DNA from: Epilithonimonas lactis
Lineage (GTDB): Bacteria; Bacteroidota; Bacteroidia; Flavobacteriales; Weeksellaceae
Length of the DNA: 64,000 nt
Assembly: GCF_900110605.1 (NCBI RefSeq)
Contig: NZ_FOFI01000003.1
Coordinates: forward strand, 682,001 to 746,000
Direction: 5' to 3'
A program made the translations under genes and the position numbers. Under the pieces are notes generated by a model that saw only the letters and a list, made by a program, of their open reading frames with translations, made no database searches and was not told the origin of the DNA. Positions 8,391 to 17,063 of this stretch are shown here, one piece after another. Positions within the stretch are counted from its first letter, which is position 1. The number at the start of each line of letters is the position of its first letter.

Positions 8391-9887
8391 TTATCGTCTC
8401 TTTTTTCGTCTTTTTTTGAGTTCATTTTCGGCAGGGTCTTTTGCAGTTCCCGAACTTTTCATCAACTCAAAAAGCATTTCGTTGACGGCTTTGTTTAATT
8501 CTGTTTTTTCATTATTTTCAGTCCGGTTTTCTGTCTGCACTTCATTGACGCTTATGGGATTCAGAAATTTTTGATATTCCTTTTCTCCGATTAATGGTTG
8601 AAGTTCACCCACGTAATGAAATCTGGTATGAACAGCATACAGCTTTCCATCTTCGCCTTTTGTTATAGAAATATCTTTTTTTTCATCATTTGTGTTTTTG
8701 TTATTTCTAATAAAGTCCTTTACTTCAAACTGGACTTTTCGGTAGGTTTCCAAATCTTTCTTCCCTCGGTTTTCAAAAAGCATAAAGTCCTTGATTTCTG
8801 CTTCCGGATTATTCTTCTTAAAAAATTCAAGCAGGATCTTTTTTGTTTCCTGGCTGCGAATATTATAATCCTTCAGTATTTCAAAAGTCTTCTTATCCAC
8901 CTTGTCAGAAGTAAATTCAAATACTTCATTCATTTTCATAATATCACTTCCTTTGTATACTTCTCCTGTTTTATGGTCGATCACGGTGTAGCCGAAAGGA
9001 TTTTTATCTTCTTTATGATGAAAAACCATATCGATCCCGAAAACATCTTTCAGCTTTTTTTGGAGCTCGCTTTCAAAGGCAATCTTCATTTTTGAATCAT
9101 TTCCTCCGTCAGTAGTCTTCTCTTTTGGAAGCACTGCTTCATTTTTTCTATTATCCACCACTTTAAAAACCTTATTGGAATACAATTCTTTGTATTTGCT
9201 TAATATGGCTTTCATCTGCTTAGCCCTTTTTTCATTTTTGCTGTTATCAAAAACAATCTGATCCCCTCTAATAGATTTTTGGTTTACTCCGTTTTTTAAA
9301 ATGTTAAAAGAATTTTCATCACTTGTGTTTTTGCCTATCTTGTAACCATTTCTGCTGAGTAGAGTTTCCAACTGATCAAGCGAACTTATTTTGTAGTTCA
9401 GCAGCTTTTCCAGTTCTTCTTCCGGTTTCTGACCATATAATTTTTCCATTGTAACGCTTAATGCTTTTTGGGCTTTAAGCCTTTCATAACTGTCATTGAT
9501 CTTTTTCCCTGTCTGTTTATCAACCCGGGTTGAAACAATGTGTACGTGATTATTATCTGTATCCTTATGAAAAACCACAATGAAAGGCTGTTCGCCATAT
9601 TTCATTTCATCCATAAAATTCTCCGTTATCTTAGTAAGCTCTTCTTTCGAATGCCCTTGAAATTTTGTAGAGATCATCGCGTGAAATTGAGGCTTCAACA
9701 CTTTTTTATTCCCGATTGAAATAGCTCTTAAATAGTTTCTTACTTCTTGCTTGCTGCTTGATTCGTTAATGAATGAAGGAAAATTTTTCATCAGCATTAA
9801 TTCTCCAATGCCTTTATCAATTTTCTTATCGTTATAATGAACTCCTGGAAAACTCGGACCTGCCGGATCCATGATCTTAACAATCAT
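8391..9887 (-). CDS. Relaxase / mobilization nuclease
   Basis: 498 aa. The N-terminal third is a relaxase: a candidate catalytic tyrosine at Y18 (VHYND), H69 in FHAMIS, and the metal-binding H-x-H motif at H114/H116 (NNHVHIVSTRVD). It would nick one strand at oriT and pilot it into the recipient. The C-terminal region (about 250-498) is charged and has no recognised helicase motif. The start overlaps the upstream MobC-like gene by 4 nt (ATGA), a classic relaxosome pair. Probably MOBP-like, but I cannot place the clade exactly. Confidence 0.88.
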   Translation of the reverse strand: MIVKIMDPAGPSFPGVHYNDKKIDKGIGELMLMKNFPSFINESSSKQEVRNYLRAISIGNKKVLKPQFHAMISTKFQGHSKEELTKITENFMDEMKYGEQPFIVVFHKDTDNNHVHIVSTRVDKQTGKKINDSYERLKAQKALSVTMEKLYGQKPEEELEKLLNYKISSLDQLETLLSRNGYKIGKNTSDENSFNILKNGVNQKSIRGDQIVFDNSKNEKRAKQMKAILSKYKELYSNKVFKVVDNRKNEAVLPKEKTTDGGNDSKMKIAFESELQKKLKDVFGIDMVFHHKEDKNPFGYTVIDHKTGEVYKGSDIMKMNEVFEFTSDKVDKKTFEILKDYNIRSQETKKILLEFFKKNNPEAEIKDFMLFENRGKKDLETYRKVQFEVKDFIRNNKNTNDEKKDISITKGEDGKLYAVHTRFHYVGELQPLIGEKEYQKFLNPISVNEVQTENRTENNEKTELNKAVNEMLFELMKSSGTAKDPAENELKKRRKKRR

Positions 9888-10246
9888 CTTGATAGCTTTG
9901 CATAGATTTTTGTAAAGATTTCGTTCTGTTCTTTTTTCAGAATTATGATCTCTGATAACTTATCCGAAAAATTTCTGAGTTTATTTTCGCTGATAAATTT
10001 TTGACCATTTGCTATTTTTGCTACCTGATTGATATTATTTTCAATTTTTCCGAAGATGTTATCCTGTTTTTCAATGAACGCCAATACTTTTCGTCTCTCG
10101 TCATCCATCATTCTATTCTCTACGGAATTGATGATTAGACTAGTCAGGGAAATTTGTTTATTGGAACAGATTTTTTTCCAATCTTTCTTCTTTTCACTCT
10201 TAATTCTGAAAAAAATAACTTCATCTTTTTGCTCATCAATATTCAT
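9884..10246 (-). CDS. MobC-like relaxosome accessory protein
   Basis: 120 aa, small and basic. The N-terminal part has a ribbon-helix-helix-like start (VIFFRIKSEKKKDWKKIC), and a conserved NNINQVAKIAN segment at about residues 77-87 is the signature seen in MobC/BfmC accessory proteins. It is expected to bind oriT and help the relaxase open DNA. It is translationally coupled to the relaxase gene by a 4-nt overlap. Directly upstream (about 10,250-10,275) lies an AT-rich palindromic TCAAATTTGA, a possible operator. Confidence 0.8.
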   Translation of the reverse strand: MNIDEQKDEVIFFRIKSEKKKDWKKICSNKQISLTSLIINSVENRMMDDERRKVLAFIEKQDNIFGKIENNINQVAKIANGQKFISENKLRNFSDKLSEIIILKKEQNEIFTKIYAKLSR

Positions 10247-10283
10247 CTTTCAAATTCAAATTTGATTTTAAAAATGTTGTTTT

Positions 10284-10607
10284 CTATATTGGAACAAAGA
10301 TGACCGCCGCAATTGCCATAATGCCTACAACGATAGAACTAACGACTTTTACTTTTTTCACTTCCCTGATTTGTTTTTTATCTATTGAAATCGTCTCTCC
10401 TTTTTTGGAAATACCATAAATATTGTTGCCATCAACTGATGTGATTTTTATTTTGTGGATTTTTGCAGTGAAATCCTGAACGTCATATTTGTGATTTAAT
10501 GCTAAAGAATTATCTTTTAATGGTTTGCCAGGATTCGAAACAATAGACCTACAAGATGTTAGTGAAAGAGTGATCATCAGGCATAAAAATTTGAAAAAGT
10601 TTTTCAT
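10284..10607 (-). CDS. Small lipoprotein
   Basis: 107 aa with a lipoprotein signal (LTSC lipobox, Cys about residue 19) and a hydrophobic C-terminal segment (about residues 89-107). The middle has a beta-rich segment with V-D-G-N-N-I-Y-G. Comparable small lipoproteins with a C-terminal hydrophobic stretch are common in Chryseobacterium. It follows the surface-protein gene 10617-11708 by 9 nt, so both probably share a transcript. Function unknown. Confidence 0.65.
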   Translation of the reverse strand: MKNFFKFLCLMITLSLTSCRSIVSNPGKPLKDNSLALNHKYDVQDFTAKIHKIKITSVDGNNIYGISKKGETISIDKKQIREVKKVKVVSSIVVGIMAIAAVIFVPI

Positions 10608-10616
10608 AGTTTATGA

Positions 10617-11708
10617 TTAAGGTGTTACCCAACTTGTCAAACCGTTTACGCTTTTTAGAATATATGTTCCGGTAGCAGGCGGAGTTGGAACTATCTCTGT
10701 TGCAAAACCAAATGAACCATCTGTTTTGGCAACTACTTTTTTCGTATAGGATGAATCTCCGTCTGCATTGGGCATTTGGGAAGGTGTAACGCTGAGCTTG
10801 CCATTGATATTTAACCATCTTTCAGAAAAATCCCCCGAAATCAAAGCAAATTTGTAATCCGTATAATTGTTCGTGATACTATCCCAAAAGCTGGTTGAAC
10901 TTGTTGTAACGCGGGTTGAATGTATAGCTAGTTTATTACTTACGCTTCTGTTTCCTGTGGCCGGGCTACCAGCGCCAATGCCGATGAAAATATTGTTAGA
11001 CCCTGTTCGGTTTCCTGTTCCTGACAGATAGCCAATAGAGATGTTATCATTTCCTGAAGTAATGTAGGACATAGCTCCCGGACCAATTCCAATATTTCTA
11101 CTACCGGAGATTACGCCGTTTGCGATGCCATTCAAAGCAGAAACTCCTGCAGCATAATTAAGTTTGCCTGTAACTTCTCCTTGAGACATTGCATAAGCAC
11201 TAGCGGAATTTCCTTTTCCAGAGGTTATATTAGAGTCGGTTGCAAAAATAGAATTGTAGTCACCGGTGATTGGACTTCTGGAATTTCCCAGTATGTAATT
11301 TTCTTTCTCATCAAAATTAAGATGCAGACTGTTCTTGACAATAAGTTCAACCGTAGAAGTGTTGCCCTTGAGTGCAACTGTATTTAGTGGGTCTTCTTTT
11401 ATAAATGACTTCCATAGATCACCGTCAAAATAATACAACCCGGACTTTGTGATATGAATAACCTGACCGGATAAATTAGTAGCTGGAGATGTTACAAACA
11501 CGACAGCTCCTTTTTTTGCAGATGAATATGTTTTTGCTGCGAGTTGGTTACCTGTAATCCTTGGAGGAATAATCCCGTCATAATGATTGGTGTCATTTGG
11601 TTTCCCTACAACTTCTAAAGTAGCCTCGGGCGTCTGGGTGTTGATGCCAATCTGTCCCTGTATTGTTGTTGCTATGAAAGGCAGAAAAAAATAAATTAAT
11701 GTTTTCAT
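10617..11708 (-). CDS. Surface/fibre-like secreted protein with head-type repeats
   Basis: 363 aa with a signal peptide (cleavage about IQGQ). Residues 20-110 contain the GINTQTPEATLEVVG...PPRITGNQLAAKTY segment found in many Chryseobacterium/Flavobacterium surface proteins. Residues about 135-270 carry short G-N/S-x-S/N-I-x-I-G repeats similar to trimeric autotransporter or phage-fibre heads. The N-terminal module is shared with the gene at 11792-12586, so the two are paralogues. Likely exported and cell-surface associated; ligand unknown. Confidence 0.65.
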   Translation of the reverse strand: MKTLIYFFLPFIATTIQGQIGINTQTPEATLEVVGKPNDTNHYDGIIPPRITGNQLAAKTYSSAKKGAVVFVTSPATNLSGQVIHITKSGLYYFDGDLWKSFIKEDPLNTVALKGNTSTVELIVKNSLHLNFDEKENYILGNSRSPITGDYNSIFATDSNITSGKGNSASAYAMSQGEVTGKLNYAAGVSALNGIANGVISGSRNIGIGPGAMSYITSGNDNISIGYLSGTGNRTGSNNIFIGIGAGSPATGNRSVSNKLAIHSTRVTTSSTSFWDSITNNYTDYKFALISGDFSERWLNINGKLSVTPSQMPNADGDSSYTKKVVAKTDGSFGFATEIVPTPPATGTYILKSVNGLTSWVTP

Positions 11709-11791
11709 TTTATTTTTTATTAAAATTCATTTGGTCTTAAGAATCGTATTAACTGTGTATAATTTGTATTAATTGCTATAATTTTAGCGTC

Positions 11792-12586
11792 CTAGTGTAG
11801 ATAGGGTCTGATCCAATTTGAGTAGCCCTGAACTTCTCCATAAGTATAATATGATGTTGATATTGCGCCTAAAGAAGCTTGAGGAATTTTTATGGTGAAA
11901 TTTTCAAGCAAGGCAGGAATAAGCATTGTTGAATTCTCAGGATGTAAAAAAACAATCTGGTTAGGAATATACCCTATGTCACTAAAGATATCCGGAATAT
12001 TTATAAGTGCGTCGGAAGTAATTGGTTCTGAATCAGTCGACCTGAATATTTGAAATTTTACATTGACGATACCATTAACTTTTCTGAATGATACGGATCC
12101 TTTTAAGCCTCCATAATTTTTGGTCCCAATGGTATAGTATTTAGAAGCGGTTAAATAATTATTTGTATTTCCATTATAATTAACCGGAGCGGACCATGTA
12201 GAAGTTGCACTAAGAGCCGCAGTACTGGTATGGTCAAACGTCAATAGAATTCTATATTCAGTGGGTTGCTTTTCTTTTGAAAATGTTTGCCACAAATTGC
12301 CATCAAAATAATATAATCCGGGTTCAGTTATTTGAATGACTTGTCCTGATAAATTGTTAGCCGGAGATGTTACAAAGACGACAGTTCCTTTTTTTGTAGA
12401 TGAATATGTCTTTGCAGCGAGTTGATTTCCTGTAATTCGTGGAGGAATAATTCCGTCATAATGATTGACATCATTTGGTTTTCCTACCACTTCTAAAGTC
12501 GCCTCTGGAGTTTCGGTATTGATGCCGACCTGACCTTGGATTGATACTACTATTAATGCCAGTAGAAGATGACTCAATTTTTTCAT
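11792..12586 (-). CDS. Secreted surface protein, paralogue of 10617-11708
   Basis: 264 aa with a signal peptide (cleavage about IQGQ). The first 105 residues match the upstream half of the neighbouring gene closely (GINTETPEATLEVVG, PPRITGNQLAAKTYSS, YYFDG.LW), while the C-terminal part (about 110-264) is a different beta-rich module with no repeats. This is domain swapping behind a common secretion or anchoring module. Function unknown. Confidence 0.65.
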   Translation of the reverse strand: MKKLSHLLLALIVVSIQGQVGINTETPEATLEVVGKPNDVNHYDGIIPPRITGNQLAAKTYSSTKKGTVVFVTSPANNLSGQVIQITEPGLYYFDGNLWQTFSKEKQPTEYRILLTFDHTSTAALSATSTWSAPVNYNGNTNNYLTASKYYTIGTKNYGGLKGSVSFRKVNGIVNVKFQIFRSTDSEPITSDALINIPDIFSDIGYIPNQIVFLHPENSTMLIPALLENFTIKIPQASLGAISTSYYTYGEVQGYSNWIRPYLH

Positions 12587-12806
12587 TAGTATTTTGATTA
12601 AAAATTTTGTGACAAAATTGGGCGTTAAAACCTTCTAAAACAATAGTATTCAATGGGTTTGGGCTAAATAAGAATAATCTGGATTAGTTTGGAAACTTCC
12701 CAGGATTAAAAAAGAATGATTTGGATTAATTTGGATTCTTGTACCAAAATTTAATTAAAAACAAAAAAACAAGTTCCGCAGTTTTTTTCCCCTTTTTGAA
12801 AAAAAG

Positions 12807-12865
12807 GCAAGATCGTCTTTGGATATAAAACTTGAAAAGTTTGTATATACAAAGACACATCTTGC
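12807..12865. repeat. Long imperfect hairpin
   Basis: The arms 12,807-12,833 and 12,837-12,865 are complementary apart from a few mismatches and one or two unpaired bases, closing on a GAA loop. The outer part pairs GCAAGAT...GTCTTTG with CAAAGAC...ATCTTGC; the inner part pairs AAACTT with AAGTTT. There is no clear T-run on either side, so it is not a standard terminator. A structured RNA, a nick-site region or a transposon end are open options. Confidence 0.7.
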
Positions 12866-13056
12866 TCAAAAAAAGCCGCTTATTTTTCGGAGTTCTGAAA
12901 AACGATTAATAGTATTGATAATCAGCAGTTTTGATTCTTTTATTGTTTTTATTGGAAATGTGTGGAAGTGAAGTCTGAGCATACGAAAGTAAATAATAAA
13001 TCCTTTCAAAGTGATAATTTATCTATCGTATTGTAGATCAAATCGTAAGGATTTTG

Positions 13057-13225
13057 ACCTGTACTTATCTTAAGCAGGTGACCTGTATATGATTTACGCA
13101 GGTATGAACTCCAGCTGTATGTGTATTACGCAGGTTTGATGATCGGCATGATTCTATTTTATGATGATGATCTGTATCTTATTTACACAGGTATGAATTT
13201 AAAGCTGTATTTATTTTATGCAGGT
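13057..13225. repeat. Five 23-nt repeats with ACCTG/CAGGT ends
   Basis: Copies lie at 13,057-13,079, 13,081-13,103, 13,113-13,135, 13,170-13,192 and 13,203-13,225, each exactly 23 nt. The consensus is roughly A(C/G)CTGTAT, then an AT-rich centre, then TACGCAGGT. The ends form a short inverted repeat (ACCTG...CAGGT, perfect in the first two copies). Start-to-start spacing is 24, 32, 57 and 33 nt. This looks like a cluster of binding sites (iteron, operator or transfer/partition site). Confidence 0.75.
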
Positions 13226-13633
13226 TGATGACTAGTATAATCCTTTTTATACAGTTTGCAGGGAAAGCTACAGCAGAGTTCACAATACATTCCGTCAAAT
13301 TAAAAAAGGGAAGAGAACCTGACATCCCCTCAAAGCTTTTTTGTTCGGAAAAACGTAGGACTTTAGACTTTGGAATTGCGTTTTGCAAAAAAGCGAAGTG
13401 GCTTTGAAAGGACATCCAACAAAACCAACCCTAAAAGCAACCGCCATCATTGCCCGGAAATCAACAACAGGATATCTTTACTGAATTACCGCCAGATAAA
13501 AATAAACATTGTAAATATTATTGAAAATGAAAAAGAGCGGATAAAAAAAATGATCCGAATTTGCAACATTTGGTGCAACAGGGGTAAACTTCACTAAATA
13601 TTTTTTTAAACAATTTTGGTAGTTAAAATATTA

Positions 13634-13649
13634 ATCGTAATATTGCGAT
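13634..13649. promoter_or_regulatory. ArsR operator (proximal)
   Basis: A near-perfect 16-bp palindrome (ATCGTAATATTGCGAT, one mismatched pair) sits 18 nt before the arsR start, where it would block the promoter. A second, weaker copy follows arsR (14,019-14,034). Dyad plus position fit autoregulation by the ArsR/SmtB family. Confidence 0.65.
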
Positions 13650-13667
13650 GTATAATTTTTGATAAAA

Positions 13668-13997
13668 ATGGGAGTTACAAAAACTGAAATATACACGGAA
13701 CAGCAGAACCGTTTAGCAACTTCGCTAAAGGCATTGGCTCATCCTGCACGCATAGCTATCCTGCAATATATCATTAAACAAAATGCCTGTATTTGTAATG
13801 ACTTGGTAGAGGAATTGGGATTGGCACAAGCTACCATTTCGCAGCATTTGAAAGAACTAAAAAACATTGGTATTATCAAAGGAAATATAGAGGGAACCAG
13901 TGTATGCTACTGCATTGATGAAAATGTCTGGCAGCAGATTAAGAAGGAACTCAATACTTTCTTTGTTGACGATATAGGTATTGATAAATGTTGCTAA
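13668..13997 (+). CDS. arsR: ArsR-family arsenite-responsive repressor
   Basis: 109 aa from the ATG at 13,668; an in-frame TTG lies 9 nt earlier but places the start closer to the operator. A winged helix-turn-helix is clear (ELGLAQATISQHLKELKNIGII), preceded by an ACIC cysteine pair, which matches the CxC metal site of ArsR-type proteins. It would release its operator on binding As(III) or Sb(III). First gene of the ars operon. Confidence 0.9.
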   Translation: MGVTKTEIYTEQQNRLATSLKALAHPARIAILQYIIKQNACICNDLVEELGLAQATISQHLKELKNIGIIKGNIEGTSVCYCIDENVWQQIKKELNTFFVDDIGIDKCC

Positions 13998-14018
13998 GCA
14001 TTTATTTTAACCAAATCA

Positions 14019-14034
14019 ATCGTAATAATGCAAT
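14019..14034. promoter_or_regulatory. Second ArsR-like operator half-site
   Basis: ATCGTAATAATGCAAT between arsR and the DUF6428 gene matches the first operator at 14 of 16 positions, with the left half intact and the right half weakened. It lies 23 nt before the next start codon, so the downstream ars genes may have their own ArsR-controlled promoter. Confidence 0.5.
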
Positions 14035-14056
14035 ATAACAATTAAATAATGAAATT

Positions 14057-14521
14057 ATGAAACTATCAAAAATCAAAGAAATCTTACCAACATTAGAGCA
14101 TGTTGAATTTCAATTAGAGAACGGAACGTTTGTTCCCGAACATTTCCACGTTACCGAAGTTGGGCAAATCAATAAAATTTTTATTGATTGTGGTGGTGTA
14201 ATCCGCAATGAAAAAGTTGTCAATTTCCAATTATGGAATGCTGACGATTACGAACATAGATTGAAGCCAACCAAACTATTAAATATCATCAAACTATCCG
14301 AAGAAAAATTAGGTATGGAAGATGCCGAAATTGAAGTAGAATATCAAATTGATACTATCGGGAAATATGATTTGGATTTCAACGGAAAAACATTCGTACT
14401 GAAAAGTAAAACAACAGCTTGTCTTGCTCAGGATGCTTGCGGTATTCCTGTCGAAAAGCAAAAAATAAAATTATCAGCGTTGAATAATGCTTCCTGCACA
14501 CCTAATTCAGGATGTTGTTAA
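14057..14521 (+). CDS. DUF6428 family protein of the ars operon
   Basis: 154 aa, soluble, no leader. It has the start characteristic of this family (LxxLEHVEFQLENGTFVPEHFHVTEVG) and a cysteine-bearing C-terminus (TTACLAQDACG and NSGCC). DUF6428 genes commonly stand between arsR and arsC in Bacteroidota ars operons. The paired cysteines could bind arsenite, but a function has not been shown to my knowledge. Its end overlaps an alternative upstream start of the next gene. Confidence 0.75.
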   Translation: MKLSKIKEILPTLEHVEFQLENGTFVPEHFHVTEVGQINKIFIDCGGVIRNEKVVNFQLWNADDYEHRLKPTKLLNIIKLSEEKLGMEDAEIEVEYQIDTIGKYDLDFNGKTFVLKSKTTACLAQDACGIPVEKQKIKLSALNNASCTPNSGCC

Positions 14522-14540
14522 ACCCTTTAAATCAATCAAA

Positions 14541-15155
14541 ATGTATAAGAATTTAGTTGAAACAATAAACAATGTTACTACTTTTCAAAACATCAGTGAA
14601 GAACGCAAAAATATATTACGACCACTGATAGATTTTGTACAGCAAAAAGTAAACAATAGTCAGGAAATAAGTATCAACTTCATTTGTACCCACAATTCCC
14701 GAAGAAGCCATTTATCGCAGGTTTGGGCACAGGTAGCAGCAGCACACTATGTTATCCCAAAGGTACATTGTTATTCGGGTGGTACAGAAGAAACGGCATT
14801 ATTCCCGAAAGTGGCAGAAACATTGACACATCAGGGATTAAGTATTTTCAAAATAGCAGATACCGACAATCCTGTATATGCCATAAAGTATAGTGATAAT
14901 TCTTTGCCGATTGTTGGTTTCTCCAAAAAATATGATAGCCCTTTCAATCCTGTATCAGCGTTTGCAGCTATTATGACCTGTTCACAGGCAGACGGCGGAT
15001 GCCCTTTTATTGCAGGAGCAGAAAAGAGAATACCTATCACATTTGAAGACCCTAAAATTTCAGACAATACACCGGAACAATCAAAGGTCTATGCTGATAG
15101 AAGTTTACAGATAGCAACGGAAATGTTCTATGTTTTTTCAATGATTAAAATGTAG
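14541..15155 (+). CDS. arsC: Arsenate reductase-like LMW protein-tyrosine phosphatase
   Basis: 204 aa from ATG 14,541; an upstream in-frame start overlaps the previous gene and lacks conservation-like content. The CX5R loop of low-molecular-weight tyrosine phosphatases is C49-THNSR-R55, followed by SHLSQVWA. A C/GG-rich region (MTCSQADGGCPF) near residues 150-162 supplies further cysteines. This long type, about 200 aa, is the form usually found in Bacteroidota ars operons, where it reduces arsenate to arsenite for export by Acr3. Confidence 0.85.
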   Translation: MYKNLVETINNVTTFQNISEERKNILRPLIDFVQQKVNNSQEISINFICTHNSRRSHLSQVWAQVAAAHYVIPKVHCYSGGTEETALFPKVAETLTHQGLSIFKIADTDNPVYAIKYSDNSLPIVGFSKKYDSPFNPVSAFAAIMTCSQADGGCPFIAGAEKRIPITFEDPKISDNTPEQSKVYADRSLQIATEMFYVFSMIKM

Positions 15156-15158
15156 CCG

Positions 15159-16201
15159 ATGCAACCAAAACTAAAATTCTTAGACAGATACCTTACCTTA
15201 TGGATATTCCTTGCAATGGCAGTAGGTATAGGATTGGGATATATTTTTCCCGGTATTTCAAAAATTACAAATGCGCTATCCGTAGGCACTACAAATATTC
15301 CGTTGGCAATAGGTTTAATATTGATGATGTATCCGCCATTAGCAAAGGTTGATTATTCATTATTGCCTATGGCGTTTAAGGATAAAAAAGTAATTGGTAT
15401 ATCCTTATTGCTGAATTGGGTTATCGGTACAGTGCTAATGTTCGGGTTAGCCGTTTTATTTTTAAGGAATGAACCCGATTATATGACAGGTTTGATACTG
15501 ATAGGTTTGGCAAGATGTATCGCAATGGTAATCGTTTGGAGTGATTTAGCTAAAGCAAACAGAGAATATACAGCTATGTTAGTTGCATTAAACAGTATCT
15601 TCCAGATATTTACTTACAGTTTTTTAGTATGGTTATTCATCAACGTATTACCTGCAAAATTAGTATTAGCCAATTTCAATGTAAGCGTATCAATGAAAGA
15701 TGTTACCGAAAGCGTATTGATATATTTAGGTATTCCTTTCTTGGCAGGTTTTTAAGCCGATACATCCTTGTAAAATCAAAAGGTATAGAATGGTATAACC
15801 GGAAATTTGTACCCAAAATATCGCCCATTACATTGTATGCTTTACTGTTTACTATAGTATTGATGTTCAGTCTGAAAGGCGATAAAATAGTAGAGTTGCC
15901 AATGGATGTAGTAAAAGTAGCAATACCGTTAATCATCTATTTTATACTTATGTTTTTCGTGAGCTTCTTTATCAATAAATCTCTTAAAGTTCCTTACGAT
16001 AAAAACGCATCCATCGCATTTACAGCCACAGGAAACAATTTTGAATTGGCAATAGCCGTAGCGATATCGGTTTTCGGTATTCATTCGCCACAGGCATTTG
16101 TGGGCGTTATCGGCCCATTGGTGGAAGTTCCTGTACTGATATTATTGGTACGTGCAAGTTTGTGGCTAAAGAAGAAATATTATGACCAAAATGCTCATTG
16201 A
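15159..16201 (+). pseudogene. acr3: Acr3-type arsenite exporter, split by a frameshift
   Basis: Two frames join into one full-length Acr3 (347 aa if repaired). The first part covers about 198 residues, with many membrane helices and the conserved GLARCIAMVIVW segment containing the Acr3 cysteine. It stops right after FLAGF. The second frame continues with LSRYIL and carries helices to the normal C-terminus. The break is in a run of five Ts (15,749-15,753); one extra T restores LAGFLSRY. Either a real mutation that would disable arsenite export or a sequencing error. Confidence 0.88.
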
Positions 16202-16344
16202 TGCTTTGAATAAAGAAATGATATAAAGAAAATCAGCAAACTACTTGACCAGTTTTCCATTTGGCAGATACAAATTTAAGCAATATTAAAAATGAAGAAT
16301 TGGACAACGCAGTGGATAAATACATCAATTGACAACTGTTCTAC

Positions 16345-16371
16345 AATTACAAGAAAATATTAATTGTAATT
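16345..16371. promoter_or_regulatory. Possible operator before the HMA-AraC gene
   Basis: An 8-bp inverted repeat (AATTACAA, 11-nt spacer, TTGTAATT) lies about 45 nt before the start codon at 16,417. AT-rich dyads of this kind often bind metal-responsive regulators. No cognate protein can be named. The rest of 16,202-16,416 appears to be degenerate sequence with short broken frames. Confidence 0.35.
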
Positions 16372-16416
16372 TTATAGATCCTATTTTAAGCTAATTTCAA
16401 ATAAAGCACAAAATAT

Positions 16417-16980
16417 ATGACAACACTCTTTATAAAAAATATGGTTTGCAACCGTTGCATTATGGTAGTGCAGAATGAATTGGACAAGCTTGGCTTAGAC
16501 GTAAAAAATATAAAGCTCGGCGAAGTAACATTAGATAAAGAGCCAACAACCGATGAAAAAAATAAATTGGATAAAGCCTTAATTCTATTAGGATTTGAAC
16601 TCATTGATGATAAAAAAAGCAGGGTTATCGAAAAGATAAAGAACGTCATTATTGACTTGGTTCATCATCAGGACAACAATACCAAAACTAACCTTTCAGA
16701 TGTATTAAGCAGTCAATTGCACCACGATTATAATTACTTATCCAACCTGTTTTCAGAAGTAGAAGGTTCTACTATTGAAAAGTATTTTATTGCCCAAAAA
16801 ATAGAGAAGGTAAAAGAATTATTGGTATATGATGAACTATCTTTGAGTGAAATTGCTTTCCGTTTAAATTACTCAAGTGTAGCCTATTTAAGCAACCAAT
16901 TCAAAAAGGTAACAGGACTTACCCCAAGTTATTTCAAGCGAATACGAGAGGATAAAAGAAAACCTTTGGATAAGGTCTAA
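16417..16980 (+). CDS. AraC-type regulator with an N-terminal metal-sensing HMA-like domain
   Basis: 187 aa. Residues 1-70 resemble a heavy-metal-associated fold with a C11-x-x-C14 metal pair (MVCNRCIMVV). Residues about 110-187 form an AraC DNA-binding domain (LSLSEIAFRLNYSSVAYLSNQFKKVTGLTPSYFKRIR). It stands 83 nt upstream of copA on the same strand. A copper or other metal ion bound to the CxxC could control DNA binding and hence copA. The family is frequent upstream of copper exporters in Bacteroidota. Confidence 0.82.
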   Translation: MTTLFIKNMVCNRCIMVVQNELDKLGLDVKNIKLGEVTLDKEPTTDEKNKLDKALILLGFELIDDKKSRVIEKIKNVIIDLVHHQDNNTKTNLSDVLSSQLHHDYNYLSNLFSEVEGSTIEKYFIAQKIEKVKELLVYDELSLSEIAFRLNYSSVAYLSNQFKKVTGLTPSYFKRIREDKRKPLDKV

Positions 16981-17063
16981 GTAAATCTTACAAATCATTC
17001 CCAAAATTCCACAACGAAAAAATGGAAACAATACGGAACTTTGTATCATAAAACTCATACAAA

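Larger units (their letters stand above)
12587..13667. other. 1.08-kb non-coding region with hairpin and repeats
   Basis: No convincing gene. It contains a long imperfect hairpin (12,807-12,865), five 23-nt repeats (13,057-13,225), and the ArsR operator at its right edge. The stretch 13,230-13,600 has short open frames on both strands with no recognisable family; it could be decayed coding sequence. It separates the transfer/surface block on the minus strand from the ars operon on the plus strand. Confidence 0.6.

Noticed and set aside
13225-13597. Short open frames on both strands before arsR (13,225-13,407 and 13,370-13,597)
   Set aside because: Overlapping, basic, and without recognisable motifs; could be decay of an old gene but cannot be supported.
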